64,000 nucleotides of DNA from Thecamonas trahens ATCC 50062 (lineage: Eukaryota; Apusozoa; Apusomonadida; Apusomonadidae), in contig NW_013657670.1 in assembly GCF_000142905.1 (NCBI RefSeq), positions 500,197-564,196 of the forward strand, in the 5' to 3' direction. Under the pieces are notes generated by a model, which worked only from the letters and a program-made list of their open reading frames with translations, searched no databases and was not told where the DNA came from. Both the position numbers and the translations under genes were made by a program. Numbering within the stretch: the first letter of the stretch is position 1; each line of letters opens with the position of its first letter. Below, one piece after another: positions 18,601-29,128 of the stretch.

Positions 18601-20558
18601 ACGACGTTCATGCGGCGGGTGCTCTTGCCGCGGCTGCGGAAGCTGCCTCGGGCGGTGATTGAGGAGCATATGAGTGTCGAGCTGGCGGCTGCGATATTCG
18701 ATGGGCTTGTGCCGGTCATGGTGTTGCCATGGCAAGGCGACGACGCGGTAATGAGCATGGTCCTTGGGCTCCGCGGCGTCCCGCTCCTGCCATCCTCCTC
18801 GGGCTGGCGGACCGCATCCGAGGTCCACGACCCAGACTCGGAGCTGCTTGCGCGAATCGAGAGAGCCGCCGCTGCCAGCACGGACGGCTCCATCGAGCTT
18901 GTCTTTCCGTCACATGCCTTCTCCACGCCAGGCGTTCTCACTGTCCTGCGAGCTTTGGGCATGACCGACCTCACGGCGCCCGAGTGCATGTTTGCCGCGG
19001 CCCGGGCGGTAGCTGAGCTCCGCGACGCCGAGCTTGCGCGCGAGTTTGTGGCGAGCGTTGTCCAGCACGCCCGGCAGTGGCCAGTCCACCAGTTGCGTGA
19101 GCTCGGCGCGATTGCTTTTGTACCGGCGTACGACTTGCGTGGCGCCGAGATGGTGCCGACTCACCTACTCCCGTCGCTGCCGTTCAACGCGGTGACCTCG
19201 CTCGAGACACAGGCTTGCTTGGGGTTCCAGGCTCAGAAGTATCGCGTCGATGACTTGGTGTCAGCGCAAGTGTCTCGGCGTCAGCCGAGCGGGGCCCACA
19301 CCGTGCGATTCGACGACGCCCTTGCGCGGGCGCACGAGCAGCTGCGCATGGTGACAGGGAGTACCAGCGCAAGCGAGATACCGAGCGCTGTGGTCACGTT
19401 TGTGGCTCCAAACGAAGCATCGATCCTTGCGATGGACGCTTCGGTCGGCTTCCGCAAGGCGCTGGTACTGCCGGCCGAGCTGGATCGGGCACCGCTGCGC
19501 ATGCTGTCGGCGTGGGGAGTGCCGCATCCACCGCCGGCATCTGTGGTGGCGAGCAACCTCACGGATTGCGTGGCGATGTGGGCGGAGAACGGTGTGAGAA
19601 TGCTTGCGAGCCACAACAGACTAGCGGCCCGCAATGCCGAGGCGTATGTGCACGGAACGGTGCTTCTCCATCTGGCGTACTTGGCACGATACCTGGCGGC
19701 GATGACAGACATGAACTGGGTTGCGGCTCTGGCGCCGGTGCCGTCGGACAAGTTTGGTGTGATCAGAAAGGGCAGCTCTGGCAAGCGGTGGCTCATTTCG
19801 CAGCTGCGCGCGCTGCCGGTGGTGTTTGTCGATGGGGGCTCATCCATACGTCCAAGGTGTACTCGGATCTGGAGCACGATCTCGCAGATGACGTCCGCGC
19901 ACTACCGAGCTCGTACCTGCCGGTCCAGGGCCTGCTGGAAGAGCTTGGCGTCCACAACTTGGACCACGAGCCACTGATCCTACCGCGGGTGACAGCAGAA
20001 GCACCAAACACGCTACTGGGTCCGATAGTGGCGGCGGCGTTCAACGACGCGCGGCTGGCAGATGTTGTGGTTCGGAGCAGGAGCGGGCGCGAGTGGTTTG
20101 CGCACCGGCTGGTGCTCGGCACGAGCTCGGCGTACTTTGCGTCGGCATTTGAGTCGGGCATGTGTGCAAACGAGGGTGGCGTGATTGCCCTCACGACACC
20201 TCACTGGGCGTCAGACAGCGCGTACGATGCCATGATGCAGCACATGTACATTGGCGACGGTTGGTTGTCGGCGCTGAAGGAGACGCTTGAGGACGTCATG
20301 ACTGTGACTGAAGTCCTGCGGCTTTCGGATGTGTACATGCTGCCGCGGCTGAAGCAGGTGTGTGAACTGTGGCTTGCGAGCGGCGAAGCGGTGGCGATTC
20401 TCAACCTCTGCACACTGTATGCACTTGCAGATGCAACCAATGCAGTTCAGCTGCAGACAGCCATCGCATACCACATGCGACAGGTCCTCCCCGCGCTGAT
20501 CAAGACCGACGATTGGGGTGAGCTGAGTGATGAGCAGCAGAGTCGAATCATGCACTAG
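15610..20558 (+). CDS. Sacsin-like giant ATPase/chaperone with a C-terminal BTB domain, interrupted by a one-base frameshift
   Basis: The ATG at 15610 (caccATGG) begins a sacsin/Nov-type GHKL ATPase module. It has the Bergerat motifs QNADDAGA (38-45) and IGKYGLGANV (114-123), as in the repeats of sacsin and plant/fungal Nov proteins. About 1300 residues of sacsin-repeat-like sequence follow, including a basic Ala/Lys/Arg helix (about 613-650). At the five-G run 19834-19838 the frame changes as if one G were missing. The new frame continues LIHTSKVYSDLEHDLADD and ends in a BTB/POZ domain (about 1475-1590: DARLADVVVRS, AHRLVLGTSSAYFASAFES, YMLPRLKQVCELWL). The joined protein is about 1649 residues. 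Sacsin acts in HSP70-linked protein quality control; BTB domains recruit cullin-3 ligases. A chaperone-ligase adaptor is inferred only. Confidence 0.85.
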
Positions 20559-20750
20559 CTATAGCCCCAAAGTGATGACGTATGTGTGTATTGTGGAAAC
20601 TGCGCCGGATTGTGCTGAATTGAAGTTGCTGCAGGTGGATGACGTGTTGGCCATGTGGAGCGCCAGACCGCCGGTCGCCGACCATCGGTTGCCCGGCTCT
20701 GGCCGAGACCGAGAGCCACCCAACTCGATCCACACACGTTCCACGAGGAC
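20559..20750. other. Short intergenic/5'-leader of MOCS1A
   Basis: The 192 nt between the stop of the sacsin-like gene and the chosen MOCS1A start. The MOCS1A frame is open upstream to an ATG at 20655, so some of this could be coding. Confidence 0.4.
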
Positions 20751-21983
20751 ATGCTTGGACGGGCGATTCTGGGCGGACGGCGGGTTGTCCAAGGCGGTCT
20801 GAGGCATGGCATGACAGGAAGCACGACGAGGCGTGTCACACGAGGCATGTCGAGCTCGTTGGGTGCGGTGGGCGCGGTGGGGAGCGTAGGCGAAGCCGTG
20901 AGCAAGGTGGCCGACGCCACGGGATCGACAGCGCTGGCAGCAGCGGCGACGGCGACGACGACGGCGATGACAGATGGCGTAGAGGGCGTGGAGGGGAGTA
21001 TGCTTCGGGACTCGTTTGGAAGGGATCATACGTATCTGAGGATCTCTCTGACGGAGAAATGTAATCTGAGGTGCACGTACTGCATGCCCGAGGAGGGCGT
21101 GGAGCTGAGCCCGGCTGCCACCATGCTCACCGACGACGAGATCGTGGCTCTGGCAAGCTTGTTTGCAAAGGAGGGCGTGGAAAAGATTCGTTTGACCGGC
21201 GGCGAGCCGCTGGTGCGGAGGTCGGCAGTGGAGGTGGTGGAGAGGCTGGCAGCCATTGAGGGCATCAGTTCTGTGGGCATGACGACCAACGGACTGCTCC
21301 TCCGGCGCAAGCTGGATCCGCTACTCGAAGCCGGGCTTACGGCGCTCAACATCTCGCTCGACACGCTCGATCCGCACAAGTTCACGCTCATGACGCGCAG
21401 ACTCGGGTTCGAGCGGGTGATGGAGGGCATCGAGCGGGCAGCGGACTCGGCGCTGCCGACGATGGTCAAGATCAACTGTGTGCTCATGCGCGGGGTCAAC
21501 GACGACGAGGTGCTGGACTTTGTGGAGCTCACCCGCGAGCTGCCTGTCGACGTGCGATTTATCGAGTACATGCCGTTTGACGGCAACCGGTGGAACGACA
21601 CCAAGATGGTGCCGTACGCCGAGCTGTTGGAGACGATCCGCGGCGCGCATCCCAGCCTTGTGCGCGAGGCGGACGCACCGAACGACACGTCAAAGGCGTG
21701 GCGGGTACCGGGCTATGCTGGGCGGATCGGATGCATCTCGTCGATGACCGAGCACTTTTGCGGGAGCTGCAACCGGCTCCGGCTGCTGGCCGACGGCTCG
21801 CTCAAGGTCTGCCTCTTTGGCAACACCGAGATTTCTCTGCGCGACGCGCTTCGCGCCGGCGCAACCGACGACGACTTGCGGGCGCTCATTCAGGCTGCAG
21901 TGTGGCGCAAGAAGGCCCGGCACGCCGGCATGCACAACATTGCCAAGGGCCAGAACCGGCCGATGATCAAAATCGGCGGATGA
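20751..21983 (+). CDS. MOCS1A: GTP 3',8-cyclase, molybdenum cofactor biosynthesis (MOCS1A/MoaA)
   Basis: This radical-SAM enzyme converts GTP to the 8-cyclo intermediate in the first step of molybdopterin synthesis, in mitochondria. The N-terminal radical-SAM cluster CX3CX2C is CNLRCTYC (about residues 104-111), followed by LTGGEPL. The C-terminal second [4Fe-4S] cluster is [18 protein letters not shown] (about 337-354). The protein ends in GG, which MOCS1A/MoaA need. The first 60 or so residues are Arg/Gly/Ser-rich without acidic residues at the start, as in a mitochondrial targeting sequence. That is why I prefer the ATG at 20751 over the one at 20655. Length is 410 residues. It converges on the TBC gene with 9 nt between stops. 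No MOCS1B/MoaC is seen in the window. Confidence 0.95.
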   Translation: MLGRAILGGRRVVQGGLRHGMTGSTTRRVTRGMSSSLGAVGAVGSVGEAVSKVADATGSTALAAAATATTTAMTDGVEGVEGSMLRDSFGRDHTYLRISLTEKCNLRCTYCMPEEGVELSPAATMLTDDEIVALASLFAKEGVEKIRLTGGEPLVRRSAVEVVERLAAIEGISSVGMTTNGLLLRRKLDPLLEAGLTALNISLDTLDPHKFTLMTRRLGFERVMEGIERAADSALPTMVKINCVLMRGVNDDEVLDFVELTRELPVDVRFIEYMPFDGNRWNDTKMVPYAELLETIRGAHPSLVREADAPNDTSKAWRVPGYAGRIGCISSMTEHFCGSCNRLRLLADGSLKVCLFGNTEISLRDALRAGATDDDLRALIQAAVWRKKARHAGMHNIAKGQNRPMIKIGG

Positions 21984-21992
21984 GCGCTGTTG

Positions 21993-24023
21993 TCAGCTCG
22001 AGTCTGAGTTGTCGTCCGTACTCGAGTCTGACGAGTCTGACGACGAGTCCGACGAGTCCGAGTCTGACAAATCAGCCGAGGCGGTGGCGTGGTCGTGGGC
22101 ATGGTTGTCGACCGAAGATCCGTTGAGCGGGATAGGGGCACCTGGCAGAGCCTGGTTGGTGTTGTGGCGGGCAGCGCGGTCCTCGTACTGGCGCTGGATG
22201 TCCGGGCGGAGCTTGGCGCGCATCTTGTCTATCTTTTTGGCCGGGAGAGAGCCGATGCCGTTAAAGGCCAGGTCCATGAGCGCGTCGCAGTCAAAGACGG
22301 AGGCCGGCATGTCCTTGACGCGCATAAAGAGCTCGCCGCCGGAAATGAGCTCGCTAGACGCCATGGCCATGATCTCGGGCTCAAAGGAGCGGACAAGGGC
22401 GAGGGCAACGCGGAAGAGTATTTTTGAGCCCTCGTAAAAGAAGGCGTCCCAGACCCGGAGCGTTGTCTCTGTGGGGACGGAGCGGACGTAGAGGCAGAGG
22501 AACCACTGCGAGGAGATGAGCTCGAGTGGAATGCCCTCGGCCTCAAAGATGGGCGGCAGCGCGGGCATCTTGGCGGCGACAAGCTGGGCAAAGACCTTTT
22601 GGTCGACCGACGAGTCGACCATCGACCGCGAGTAGTATTGGGCCGGGAGAAGGAGCTCCAGAGTGGCGGCAAGGAGCCAGAAGGCCTCGTCCTCGGTCAT
22701 GCGCATGAGCATAAAGGCGACGACAAAGTTCATGGACTGGCAGTAGCCGACAGCCTGGTTGCGGATTGAGTAAGCCACCAGGACCCGGCGAAGCTTGGCC
22801 TTGACCTCGGCGGCGTCGAGCGACGGGTGCTTGGGAAAGGTGCGGTCGAGGTCGTTGTCGATCTGGCGCATGGCCTCGGACGTCATGCCCTCTGCCTGGG
22901 CCAGCACCGTGGCGTAGGCCTCGTCCGGACTTGCGGCGGCTCGCAGCTTGGAGGCGCCTGATGTTTGCAGCCACACTGCAGGTCGCCACTGTTGCGGAAT
23001 GCCAAGCCGGACCATCTTTTTCAGCTCGTCGCACTTTGCAAATGCCTTGGCCGGGTCGATGGCCGACTTTGCGGTTGCTGCTCGTGCCTTGGCCGTCGCC
23101 TTTGCGCGGGCCTTGTCGGCCTTTGCGCGGGCCTTTTCGGCCTTTGCGCGGGCCTTTTCGGCCTTGGCCAACTCCTTCCTGGTCTGCTTGTCGGGCTTTG
23201 GTGCCTTGGACTTGGACTTGGCCTTGGACTTGGCTGGCGGGCCGGATGCTTCGCAGCTGGCCTCGCCGTCAGCCGAGGCGCTGTAGGCGTCGGCATCGCC
23301 GCTGGCCGACTTGTGTGAGACCGGGGTGCGTGGGGTGATCGGGCTTGTCGGTGTCGTCGGCGTGGCTGGGGCAGCCACAGCCGTGCTGTCCTCACCATGC
23401 GGCTTGGCCTTGGCCTTGATCTTGCCCTTCTTGGCAGCATACGCGTTCCACCTGAGGACCCGCTCCTGCAGCACGTGGGCATAGCTGGCGTAGAAGGCAG
23501 CCTCGGCTTCTGCATCTTCGGGCGAGAGTTCAAAGCCGTACATGTCACGCGGGATGCCGCTTGACGACCGCTTGTGGCCATTGCCAGCGGCCAGGGTCAG
23601 CTTGTCTGCGGCATTGCCGTCTTTCTTGCTGGAAACGGCACCGTTCTCTGGCTCGGGCTCGGTCCCACATCTGTCATCGGGGTCGGACTCGGGGTCGGGG
23701 TCGGGGTCGGGGTCGGACTCGGGGTCGGGGTCGGACTCGGGGTCGGGGTCGGACTCAGGGTTGGGGTCGGACTCGGGGTCGGACTTGGGGTCGGGGTCGG
23801 ACTCGGGGTCGGGGTCGGCCTCGCCATCAGCCTCGCCATCAACCGTACTTGCAGCCCCAGCGCCAGCCCCGGCCCCAAGGTCGTCGTTGGCAGGCGTCGG
23901 GTCACGGCTACCCGCAACATGCTCTCCGGTGACCATACCCTCACCACCACCACCACCACCACCGCCACTAACAGCACCACCACGGCTGCTGCTGCTGCTG
24001 CTGCTGCTGTCACACACACTCAT
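21993..24023 (-). CDS. TBC-domain Rab GTPase-activating protein
   Basis: The 676-residue protein has a TBC domain at about 340-590. Both catalytic fingers are intact: the arginine finger in [10 protein letters not shown] (near 389) and the glutamine finger in VGYCQSMNF (near 429). Such proteins switch off Rab GTPases and control vesicle traffic; the sequence is closest to the GRTP1/TBC1D2-like group, but the Rab target cannot be read from sequence. Residues 75-115 are a DPDPESDP-type repeat encoded by GGGTCG/GGACTC units. Residues about 235-330 are basic Ala/Lys/Arg repeats (KAEKARAK), probably helical. The C-terminus is a Ser/Asp-rich acidic tail. It is a single exon. Confidence 0.92.
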   Translation of the reverse strand: MSVCDSSSSSSSSRGGAVSGGGGGGGGEGMVTGEHVAGSRDPTPANDDLGAGAGAGAASTVDGEADGEADPDPESDPDPKSDPESDPNPESDPDPESDPDPESDPDPDPDPESDPDDRCGTEPEPENGAVSSKKDGNAADKLTLAAGNGHKRSSSGIPRDMYGFELSPEDAEAEAAFYASYAHVLQERVLRWNAYAAKKGKIKAKAKPHGEDSTAVAAPATPTTPTSPITPRTPVSHKSASGDADAYSASADGEASCEASGPPAKSKAKSKSKAPKPDKQTRKELAKAEKARAKAEKARAKADKARAKATAKARAATAKSAIDPAKAFAKCDELKKMVRLGIPQQWRPAVWLQTSGASKLRAAASPDEAYATVLAQAEGMTSEAMRQIDNDLDRTFPKHPSLDAAEVKAKLRRVLVAYSIRNQAVGYCQSMNFVVAFMLMRMTEDEAFWLLAATLELLLPAQYYSRSMVDSSVDQKVFAQLVAAKMPALPPIFEAEGIPLELISSQWFLCLYVRSVPTETTLRVWDAFFYEGSKILFRVALALVRSFEPEIMAMASSELISGGELFMRVKDMPASVFDCDALMDLAFNGIGSLPAKKIDKMRAKLRPDIQRQYEDRAARHNTNQALPGAPIPLNGSSVDNHAHDHATASADLSDSDSSDSSSDSSDSSTDDNSDSS

Positions 24024-24285
24024 TCACAACAACACACAGTCCACAGAGACTGTAGACAGGCGTGGCGAGTCATGGTCCCAGTCTGTTGTTGGCGGAGCGG
24101 TTGCGGTTGGTGGGTCGGTCGACTGGCTGACTTTGGCCGGGGCAACGCGTGCACACTCTACTTTGCTCAACGGCAAGTTTTGTGAGAAGCAGCAAGTTTT
24201 GTGAGGAGCAGCCAGTCAACTGCAGAAGGGTATTACCACAGCCTTGCTTGTTCATGATGTGGGTGGGTGGTGGGTTTATCGACGG
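24024..24285. other. Intergenic region, nothing coding seen
   Basis: It lies between the TBC start and the AK7 stop, both minus strand, and should hold the TBC promoter. The sequence gcaagttttgtgag occurs twice (24173 and 24188) as a short direct repeat. Confidence 0.5.
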
Positions 24286-26805
24286 CTAGCCGTCGTGGGG
24301 ATCAGAGTCGATGACGGCGCGCGAGTCCTGGTTGAAGAGGAACTCGGCGAGGTAGTCAACTGGGTCATCGGGCCGGGCTTTGCAGACCTCGATGAGGCCC
24401 TCGGTGAGGGTGGGCATGACGTGGGTCATGAGGAACTCGCGCAGCGGCTGCGACTGGAGCTCAAGGACCTTCTGCTCTTCGGCGCGGATGACCTCGTTAC
24501 GGGCCGTCCACTCGGCGTCGCGCTTGGCCTCGGCGGCGGCGGTGGCAGCCGCCTGGCGCTGCGCCTCCTCGGCGGCGGCTGCAGCGGCGGCGGCAGCAGC
24601 CTCAGCCTTGGCAGCAGCACGCGCGGCAAGCTCCTTCTTGGTGGGACCGTAGTTGTGAGGCTTGCCGGCGAGCTTCTTGACAGCGGCAAGGACGTCAGAC
24701 GGCTCGGTGGTCTCGTTGATGGTGATGTACAGCGGGAGGATCTCGCGCGAGTCGAAAAAGTCCCACGCGTTCTCCTCGTCGGTGTTGGCCTCGCGGAACC
24801 AGGCGAGGCGGCGAGCGACGCCGTCCTCGGTCCAGTGGGTGCCTGTAACCTGTGCTTCAGGTAGCGCCCGCATGCGGGCCTTGATGAACTCGTCGTCGGC
24901 CTCGAGGATGACGACGTTGGTTGGAAGAATGTCCTTGGCGACACCATCCAGGTTGTCGTCGGCGACCGAGGTCGACTCGTCGTCGTCGCCGGCGGCGAAC
25001 AGCTCCTCGGCCTGGGCCAGGGTCTTGGGGAAGCCGTCGAGGACAAAGCCTTGGTTCTGGCACGGCATGGAGAAGAGCTTCTCGCGGAACATGGCAACGA
25101 GCAGGTCGTCGGGAATGCGGCCGTTCTCCGACTCGGCCCGAGCCTCACGGATCTCGTCGAGCATGTCGGCATCGGCCGGGTCCTGCGAGGTCGTCAGCTT
25201 GGCGAGGTAGTCGGAGATGACGTCTTCGGTCTGGATGTGGTGGACCTTGTACTCGCGGGCAATGCGGGCGGCGTAGTACGACTTGCCCACGCCCGGCGGG
25301 CCCTGGATGTAGAACATGAGCGGCGTGAGCTCGCGCACGGTCTTGAACTCACGGATAACGTCAAAGATGGCCTCGAGGAGACCGGTCTCGGCGTGCCACA
25401 CAAAGTCCTCCAACTCGCGGATAAACGACGGCTCGAGGACAACATCGAGGTGGAGCATGTCAAACTGCAGCGGAGTGAGCTCACGGACAAGGACCGGATC
25501 GTCGCGCTTGACTCGCTTAATGGCGCCCGAGCCCAGCGCCTCGGAAATGGTCGAGACAAGATCCATGGCCGACATGCGGCCGTCGTCGACAGCAAGCACG
25601 TAGGGGATGTCAGGCTTGAGGGCAACAACTTGGGCCACGACCTGGGCCAAGTCGAGGACGTGGATGGCCGGCAGCGCGTTGCGGCCACGCCCGATGACCG
25701 GCAGCTGGCGAGGCGAGCCGTGCCATGCCATCTTGAACAGGTAGTGGAAGACGCCCTCGCCGCCGCCGTACACCAGGCCGCGGTTGATGATGACCGCGTT
25801 AAAGTTGGCCTTCTTCTTCGACCACTTGGTAGTCAGCTTCTCCACATACAGCAGCTCCTTGTGGTTCGGGTGCGCCTTGCGACGCTTGTAGTCCTCCTCG
25901 ATGAACGCCATCTCGTCGCCGTCACCTTCGTCCGACCGCCCGGTCTTGCCCCAGGTGAGGACCGACGAGAGCGCCACAAACATCTTGGGCCGCTCCCAGC
26001 TCTCGGCCTCGTCAGCCAGCGTTTCGACCAGCCACTTGGCCTCGTTGACGTTGGACACGAGGTCATACACAATGACGTCACACTGGCGGACCTCCTCAAG
26101 CAGCGCGTCGCGAGTGATTGTCGACGGCAGCACCCGCGAGACGCCCTCGGGCACGCCCGCGCCCGGCAGCTCTCCGCCTGGCAGCACCGCCGGGCGAGGG
26201 AGTGGAAACGACGGTGACGCCTCGGACCGCACCGTTCCGATGATCTCGACCTTGGCCGGCAGCGTCGCCTCATCAAAGCTCGGTGCCCCCGCCTCTGAGC
26301 CGTACTCGGCCTCAGACCCTTCATAGCCGTCGTTGTCACCAGCTCCGGCCGAGCCTGCCGGAGAGCCACTGCCATCAGCGCCGCCTGCCAGCGCCGAGTT
26401 TTGCTGGCGGCGACCGCGGCCCTGCGGCTCGTCATACTCGGACATGGAGTCATCGAGCGGCAGTGCACCCGGACGAGGATCACGGGCGTACATGATGCCC
26501 GTCAGAGCGGAAGCCACATGATGACCAATGTACGAATCCAGCTCGGTGACAAAGACTCTCGGCGGCATGACGGGCTGCTTGACGACCACTGCCGCCACAG
26601 ACTCTGTTGCAGCCGAGCCGAGCTGACTCCCGGCATCACCCGCATCATTTTCAGCAGTGACGACGCCATCGTTATCGTTGTTGTTGGCAGCCGCAGTTGT
26701 AGCAGCGGTGGTGGCCGCCGTCCCATTGTTGTTGTTGCTGTCGCTCCGACCAGCCTCGTCGGTCTTGTTCTCGCCGGCCATGGCCATGGTCGTGTTGCTC
26801 TCCAT
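24286..26805 (-). CDS. AK7: Adenylate kinase 7-like axonemal protein
   Basis: The 839-residue protein has the three-part AK7 layout. An extended-SDR/NAD-epimerase-like domain (about 75-440) starts with RVFVTELDSYIGHHVASAL. An adenylate kinase domain (about 495-730) has the P-loop GPPGVGKS near 502-509 and the LDGFPKT motif that binds AMP/ATP. A C-terminal Dpy-30 helix pair follows (about 790-839, LMTHVMPTLTEGLIEVC, DPVDYLAEFLF). A long Ala/Glu/Lys coiled-coil joins the last two parts. In animals and algae AK7 supplies nucleotide balance in motile cilia. Its neighbour is another axonemal gene, RSP4/6. Residues 1-70 are Asn/Ala-rich and variable. Confidence 0.93.
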   Translation of the reverse strand: MESNTTMAMAGENKTDEAGRSDSNNNNGTAATTAATTAAANNNDNDGVVTAENDAGDAGSQLGSAATESVAAVVVKQPVMPPRVFVTELDSYIGHHVASALTGIMYARDPRPGALPLDDSMSEYDEPQGRGRRQQNSALAGGADGSGSPAGSAGAGDNDGYEGSEAEYGSEAGAPSFDEATLPAKVEIIGTVRSEASPSFPLPRPAVLPGGELPGAGVPEGVSRVLPSTITRDALLEEVRQCDVIVYDLVSNVNEAKWLVETLADEAESWERPKMFVALSSVLTWGKTGRSDEGDGDEMAFIEEDYKRRKAHPNHKELLYVEKLTTKWSKKKANFNAVIINRGLVYGGGEGVFHYLFKMAWHGSPRQLPVIGRGRNALPAIHVLDLAQVVAQVVALKPDIPYVLAVDDGRMSAMDLVSTISEALGSGAIKRVKRDDPVLVRELTPLQFDMLHLDVVLEPSFIRELEDFVWHAETGLLEAIFDVIREFKTVRELTPLMFYIQGPPGVGKSYYAARIAREYKVHHIQTEDVISDYLAKLTTSQDPADADMLDEIREARAESENGRIPDDLLVAMFREKLFSMPCQNQGFVLDGFPKTLAQAEELFAAGDDDESTSVADDNLDGVAKDILPTNVVILEADDEFIKARMRALPEAQVTGTHWTEDGVARRLAWFREANTDEENAWDFFDSREILPLYITINETTEPSDVLAAVKKLAGKPHNYGPTKKELAARAAAKAEAAAAAAAAAAEEAQRQAAATAAAEAKRDAEWTARNEVIRAEEQKVLELQSQPLREFLMTHVMPTLTEGLIEVCKARPDDPVDYLAEFLFNQDSRAVIDSDPHDG

Positions 26806-27146
26806 ACCACGGTACGCACTTGGTGGTGGTGGGGGGTGGGGGTGTACTTGGTGGGCGGGGTGGTGTTCGGGGTTGGTGGGTTTGGTGTATGTGGCGGTGG
26901 GTGGGATGTGGGGCGGTGAGGTGCGGTGTGGCGACGGTGGCGGGTGTCGCCGTTGTGCCGTTGCCCGCCCAACGAACGACCGAGTTCGTACTCGACGGAT
27001 GGACAGTGCGGTGTGAGGGGGGGGGGGGGGGGAGGGGGGTACTTTTTACGGGATAGCGCCTTCAGCCAAGTACAGTTGGTTGCCTGCTCTGCCTGCTCTG
27101 CCTGTTCTGCCTGCTCTGGTTACTCTGCCTGCTCTGCTTGATCTGC
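26806..27146. other. Intergenic region, G-rich low complexity
   Basis: It separates AK7 from the RSP4/6 stop codon, both minus strand. It contains a G-run at about 27018-27037 and CTGCCTGCTCTG repeats at about 27083-27140. No exon is supported. Confidence 0.5.
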
Positions 27147-28493
27147 TTAGCGATCGTCCGAATACATCTCCGAACCCGAGGCGTAGGAGACGTCGTCGTC
27201 CTCGCCGCGGAGAAGGGCATCGCGCTCGTCAGTGGCGTCTGCGCGCTCGACAATGTCGTCGCCGGCGTACTCAGCGGCAGGCTGCGGCGGCGGCTGCGGG
27301 GGCGGCTGCGGGGTAAAGTGGGTCGGCTGGTACTTTTGGCCGTAGCCGACGTAGATGCAGGCGGAGGAGCGGCCGTTGGCGTAGGCGTAGGCACCCGGCC
27401 AGCGGTTCGACTGCATGAGAATGGTGGCGTAGCGGGTGGCAACAGCGGAGGAGTAGCGAACCGACCATGCCGGGAAGGCCCCGATAGGCTCGTCATCGGC
27501 GAGCGGGGTAAGGAGCGGCGGGCCAAACTCGGGCTCGGGCGCGTTGGCGGAGAGCATCGACTCCTCGTCAAACTCCGACTCGTCGCGCGAGGCGTCATCG
27601 CGAGGCGGCTCCCACCAGAAGCAGCGGCCCTGCGGGAGAATGAAGCGCTCGCGGTGGATCCAGCCGGCCGGCTCGCCGATCTCCTCGTTGTCTGCGACGT
27701 TAAAGTCCATGTTGGAGACGACCGAGACGTTGTCGTCATCCTCGCCGCCGTCGAGCGACTCGAGCTCGGCGGGGTCGACGTAGCGGCCGGCGGGAGCAAC
27801 GGCGGTGGCGGCGACAATGCGGGCAATCTGGGCCCGGAGGTAGTTCTTCTCAGTGCCTGGGAACGGCGGGTACGACTCGACCGGGGCGTCGAGCGAGCCG
27901 GTGAAGAACTTGGTGATGGCGCGGGCAGCCACAATCTGCTTGGGCGTCACGTCTGGCAGCTTGGTCCACTCGCCGCCCGGGAAGGAGCACACAAAGTACG
28001 CGTACTTGTTTGCTCCCTCAAACTCTTCCATAGGCGGCTGTGGCGGCGCCTTGTGCTGCGAGGCCGGCGGGACAAAACCGTCACCACCAGCCTCGCCAGG
28101 CTGGCCGTCGGCGGCGCGGCCACCGCGAGCCGAGTAGTCGCCGTCGTACTCGTCGTAGCCCGAGTCTGCGGCCCGTGCGTCGGCGGCGGCGCCCTCAGGG
28201 GCATCAAACGGCCGCTCGCCGTCCTTGTACACTGCCTCGACGACATAGTACGGGGCCTTGAGGCCGTAGATCTTGCCAAAGAAACGGATCCGCTCCAACG
28301 GGTGCGACTCAACAAGCTTCTGCATGGCGAGCATGACCTTGTACATCTCCATCCGCCCGAGCGAGATACCGCACTCTTCAAACCGCCCAGCATCCGCCAT
28401 GACATCCGGCATAAAGCCCTCGTTAAACTCACGCGACGACGCATCATCGTAGCCATCATCATCGTCAGCAGTGACCGTCACCCGATTGGGATC
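27147..28493 (-). CDS. RSPH4A: Radial spoke head protein RSP4/6 (RSPH4A/RSPH6A), N-terminus missing
   Basis: Radial spoke heads contact the central pair and regulate dynein in motile cilia. The exon starts after a TTTAG acceptor at 28494-28495 and reads DPNRVTVTADDDDGYDD in frame. It goes on to the conserved core (GRMEMYKVMLAMQKL, RIRFFGKIYGLKAPYYVVEA, NKYAYFVCSFPGGEWTKLPDVTP, FFTGSLDAPVESYPPFPGTE, LRAQIARIVAAT, AWSVRYSS, RSNRWPGAYAYANG-like). The C-terminus is Pro-rich and acidic. About 448 codons are present. The family's N-terminal helical segment (LxDHLxxVLxxVL type) is absent, so at least one more 5' exon is expected upstream, probably inside or beyond the gap at 28872. A methionine at 28481 could be taken as start, but would give a truncated protein. 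Confidence 0.9.
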   Translation of the reverse strand, partial: DPNRVTVTADDDDGYDDASSREFNEGFMPDVMADAGRFEECGISLGRMEMYKVMLAMQKLVESHPLERIRFFGKIYGLKAPYYVVEAVYKDGERPFDAPEGAAADARAADSGYDEYDGDYSARGGRAADGQPGEAGGDGFVPPASQHKAPPQPPMEEFEGANKYAYFVCSFPGGEWTKLPDVTPKQIVAARAITKFFTGSLDAPVESYPPFPGTEKNYLRAQIARIVAATAVAPAGRYVDPAELESLDGGEDDDNVSVVSNMDFNVADNEEIGEPAGWIHRERFILPQGRCFWWEPPRDDASRDESEFDEESMLSANAPEPEFGPPLLTPLADDEPIGAFPAWSVRYSSAVATRYATILMQSNRWPGAYAYANGRSSACIYVGYGQKYQPTHFTPQPPPQPPPQPAAEYAGDDIVERADATDERDALLRGEDDDVSYASGSEMYSDDR

Positions 28494-28871
28494 CTAAACT
28501 CGGCCACATACGCCGTCATCAACCACGAGTGTGTGAGTTGCATGCCAGGGGGTGCTTGGCGGGGGGAGGGGGGGAGAAGGGGGGGGGGGGAGGGAGGGGG
28601 AGGGGGAGGAGGACCACGTCAGGTAGCGAGAGGGTAGAACAGCAAGTAGCAAGTCCAAGTCGGTATATCCTTGGTAGGGGCTCGGTATGCGCTTGGTAGT
28701 CCTTGGTATGGTAGTGGTGGTTGTGGTGGGGATGGTGGTGGTGGTGGTAGTGGTGGTAGTGGTGGTGGTGGGGGTGGGGACTGAGCCGTTTTTTGGGACG
28801 ATTCGTTGGGGGAATGGCGTGGAGGAGGGAAAACGGGTTTAGGTAATTACTAAACCCTTTACCGGTTTCCG
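28494..28871. other. Low-complexity region, presumed RSP4/6 intron
   Basis: It has G-runs (28560-28610) and GGT/GTA repeats (28700-28790). It ends in a 23-nt near-palindrome (28835-28857, gggtttag/gtaattac/taaaccc) followed by ctttaccggtttccg and the gap. No exon is identified. Confidence 0.5.
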
Positions 28872-28971
28872 NNNNNNNNNNNNNNNNNNNNNNNNNNNNN
28901 NNNNNNNNNNNNNNNNNNNNNNNNNNNNNNNNNNNNNNNNNNNNNNNNNNNNNNNNNNNNNNNNNNNNNNN
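28872..28971. other. Assembly gap (100 N)
   Basis: A run of exactly 100 N, the usual placeholder for a gap of unknown size. The missing sequence may include the first exon(s) of RSP4/6 and the promoter of DLST. Confidence 0.98.
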
Positions 28972-29128
28972 TGATCAGTCCCCAGATAGTATGATTGGCG
29001 AGGCCTTTGCTGCTGCTGCCCCCCCCCCCCCTCCCACCTTGCCGCCCCGGGGGGCCAATGGCCAGCCGACAGACGCTTCACGAGCCGATAGCCGACGGGC
29101 GGGACACCTTACTAACCTCCAACTACCA

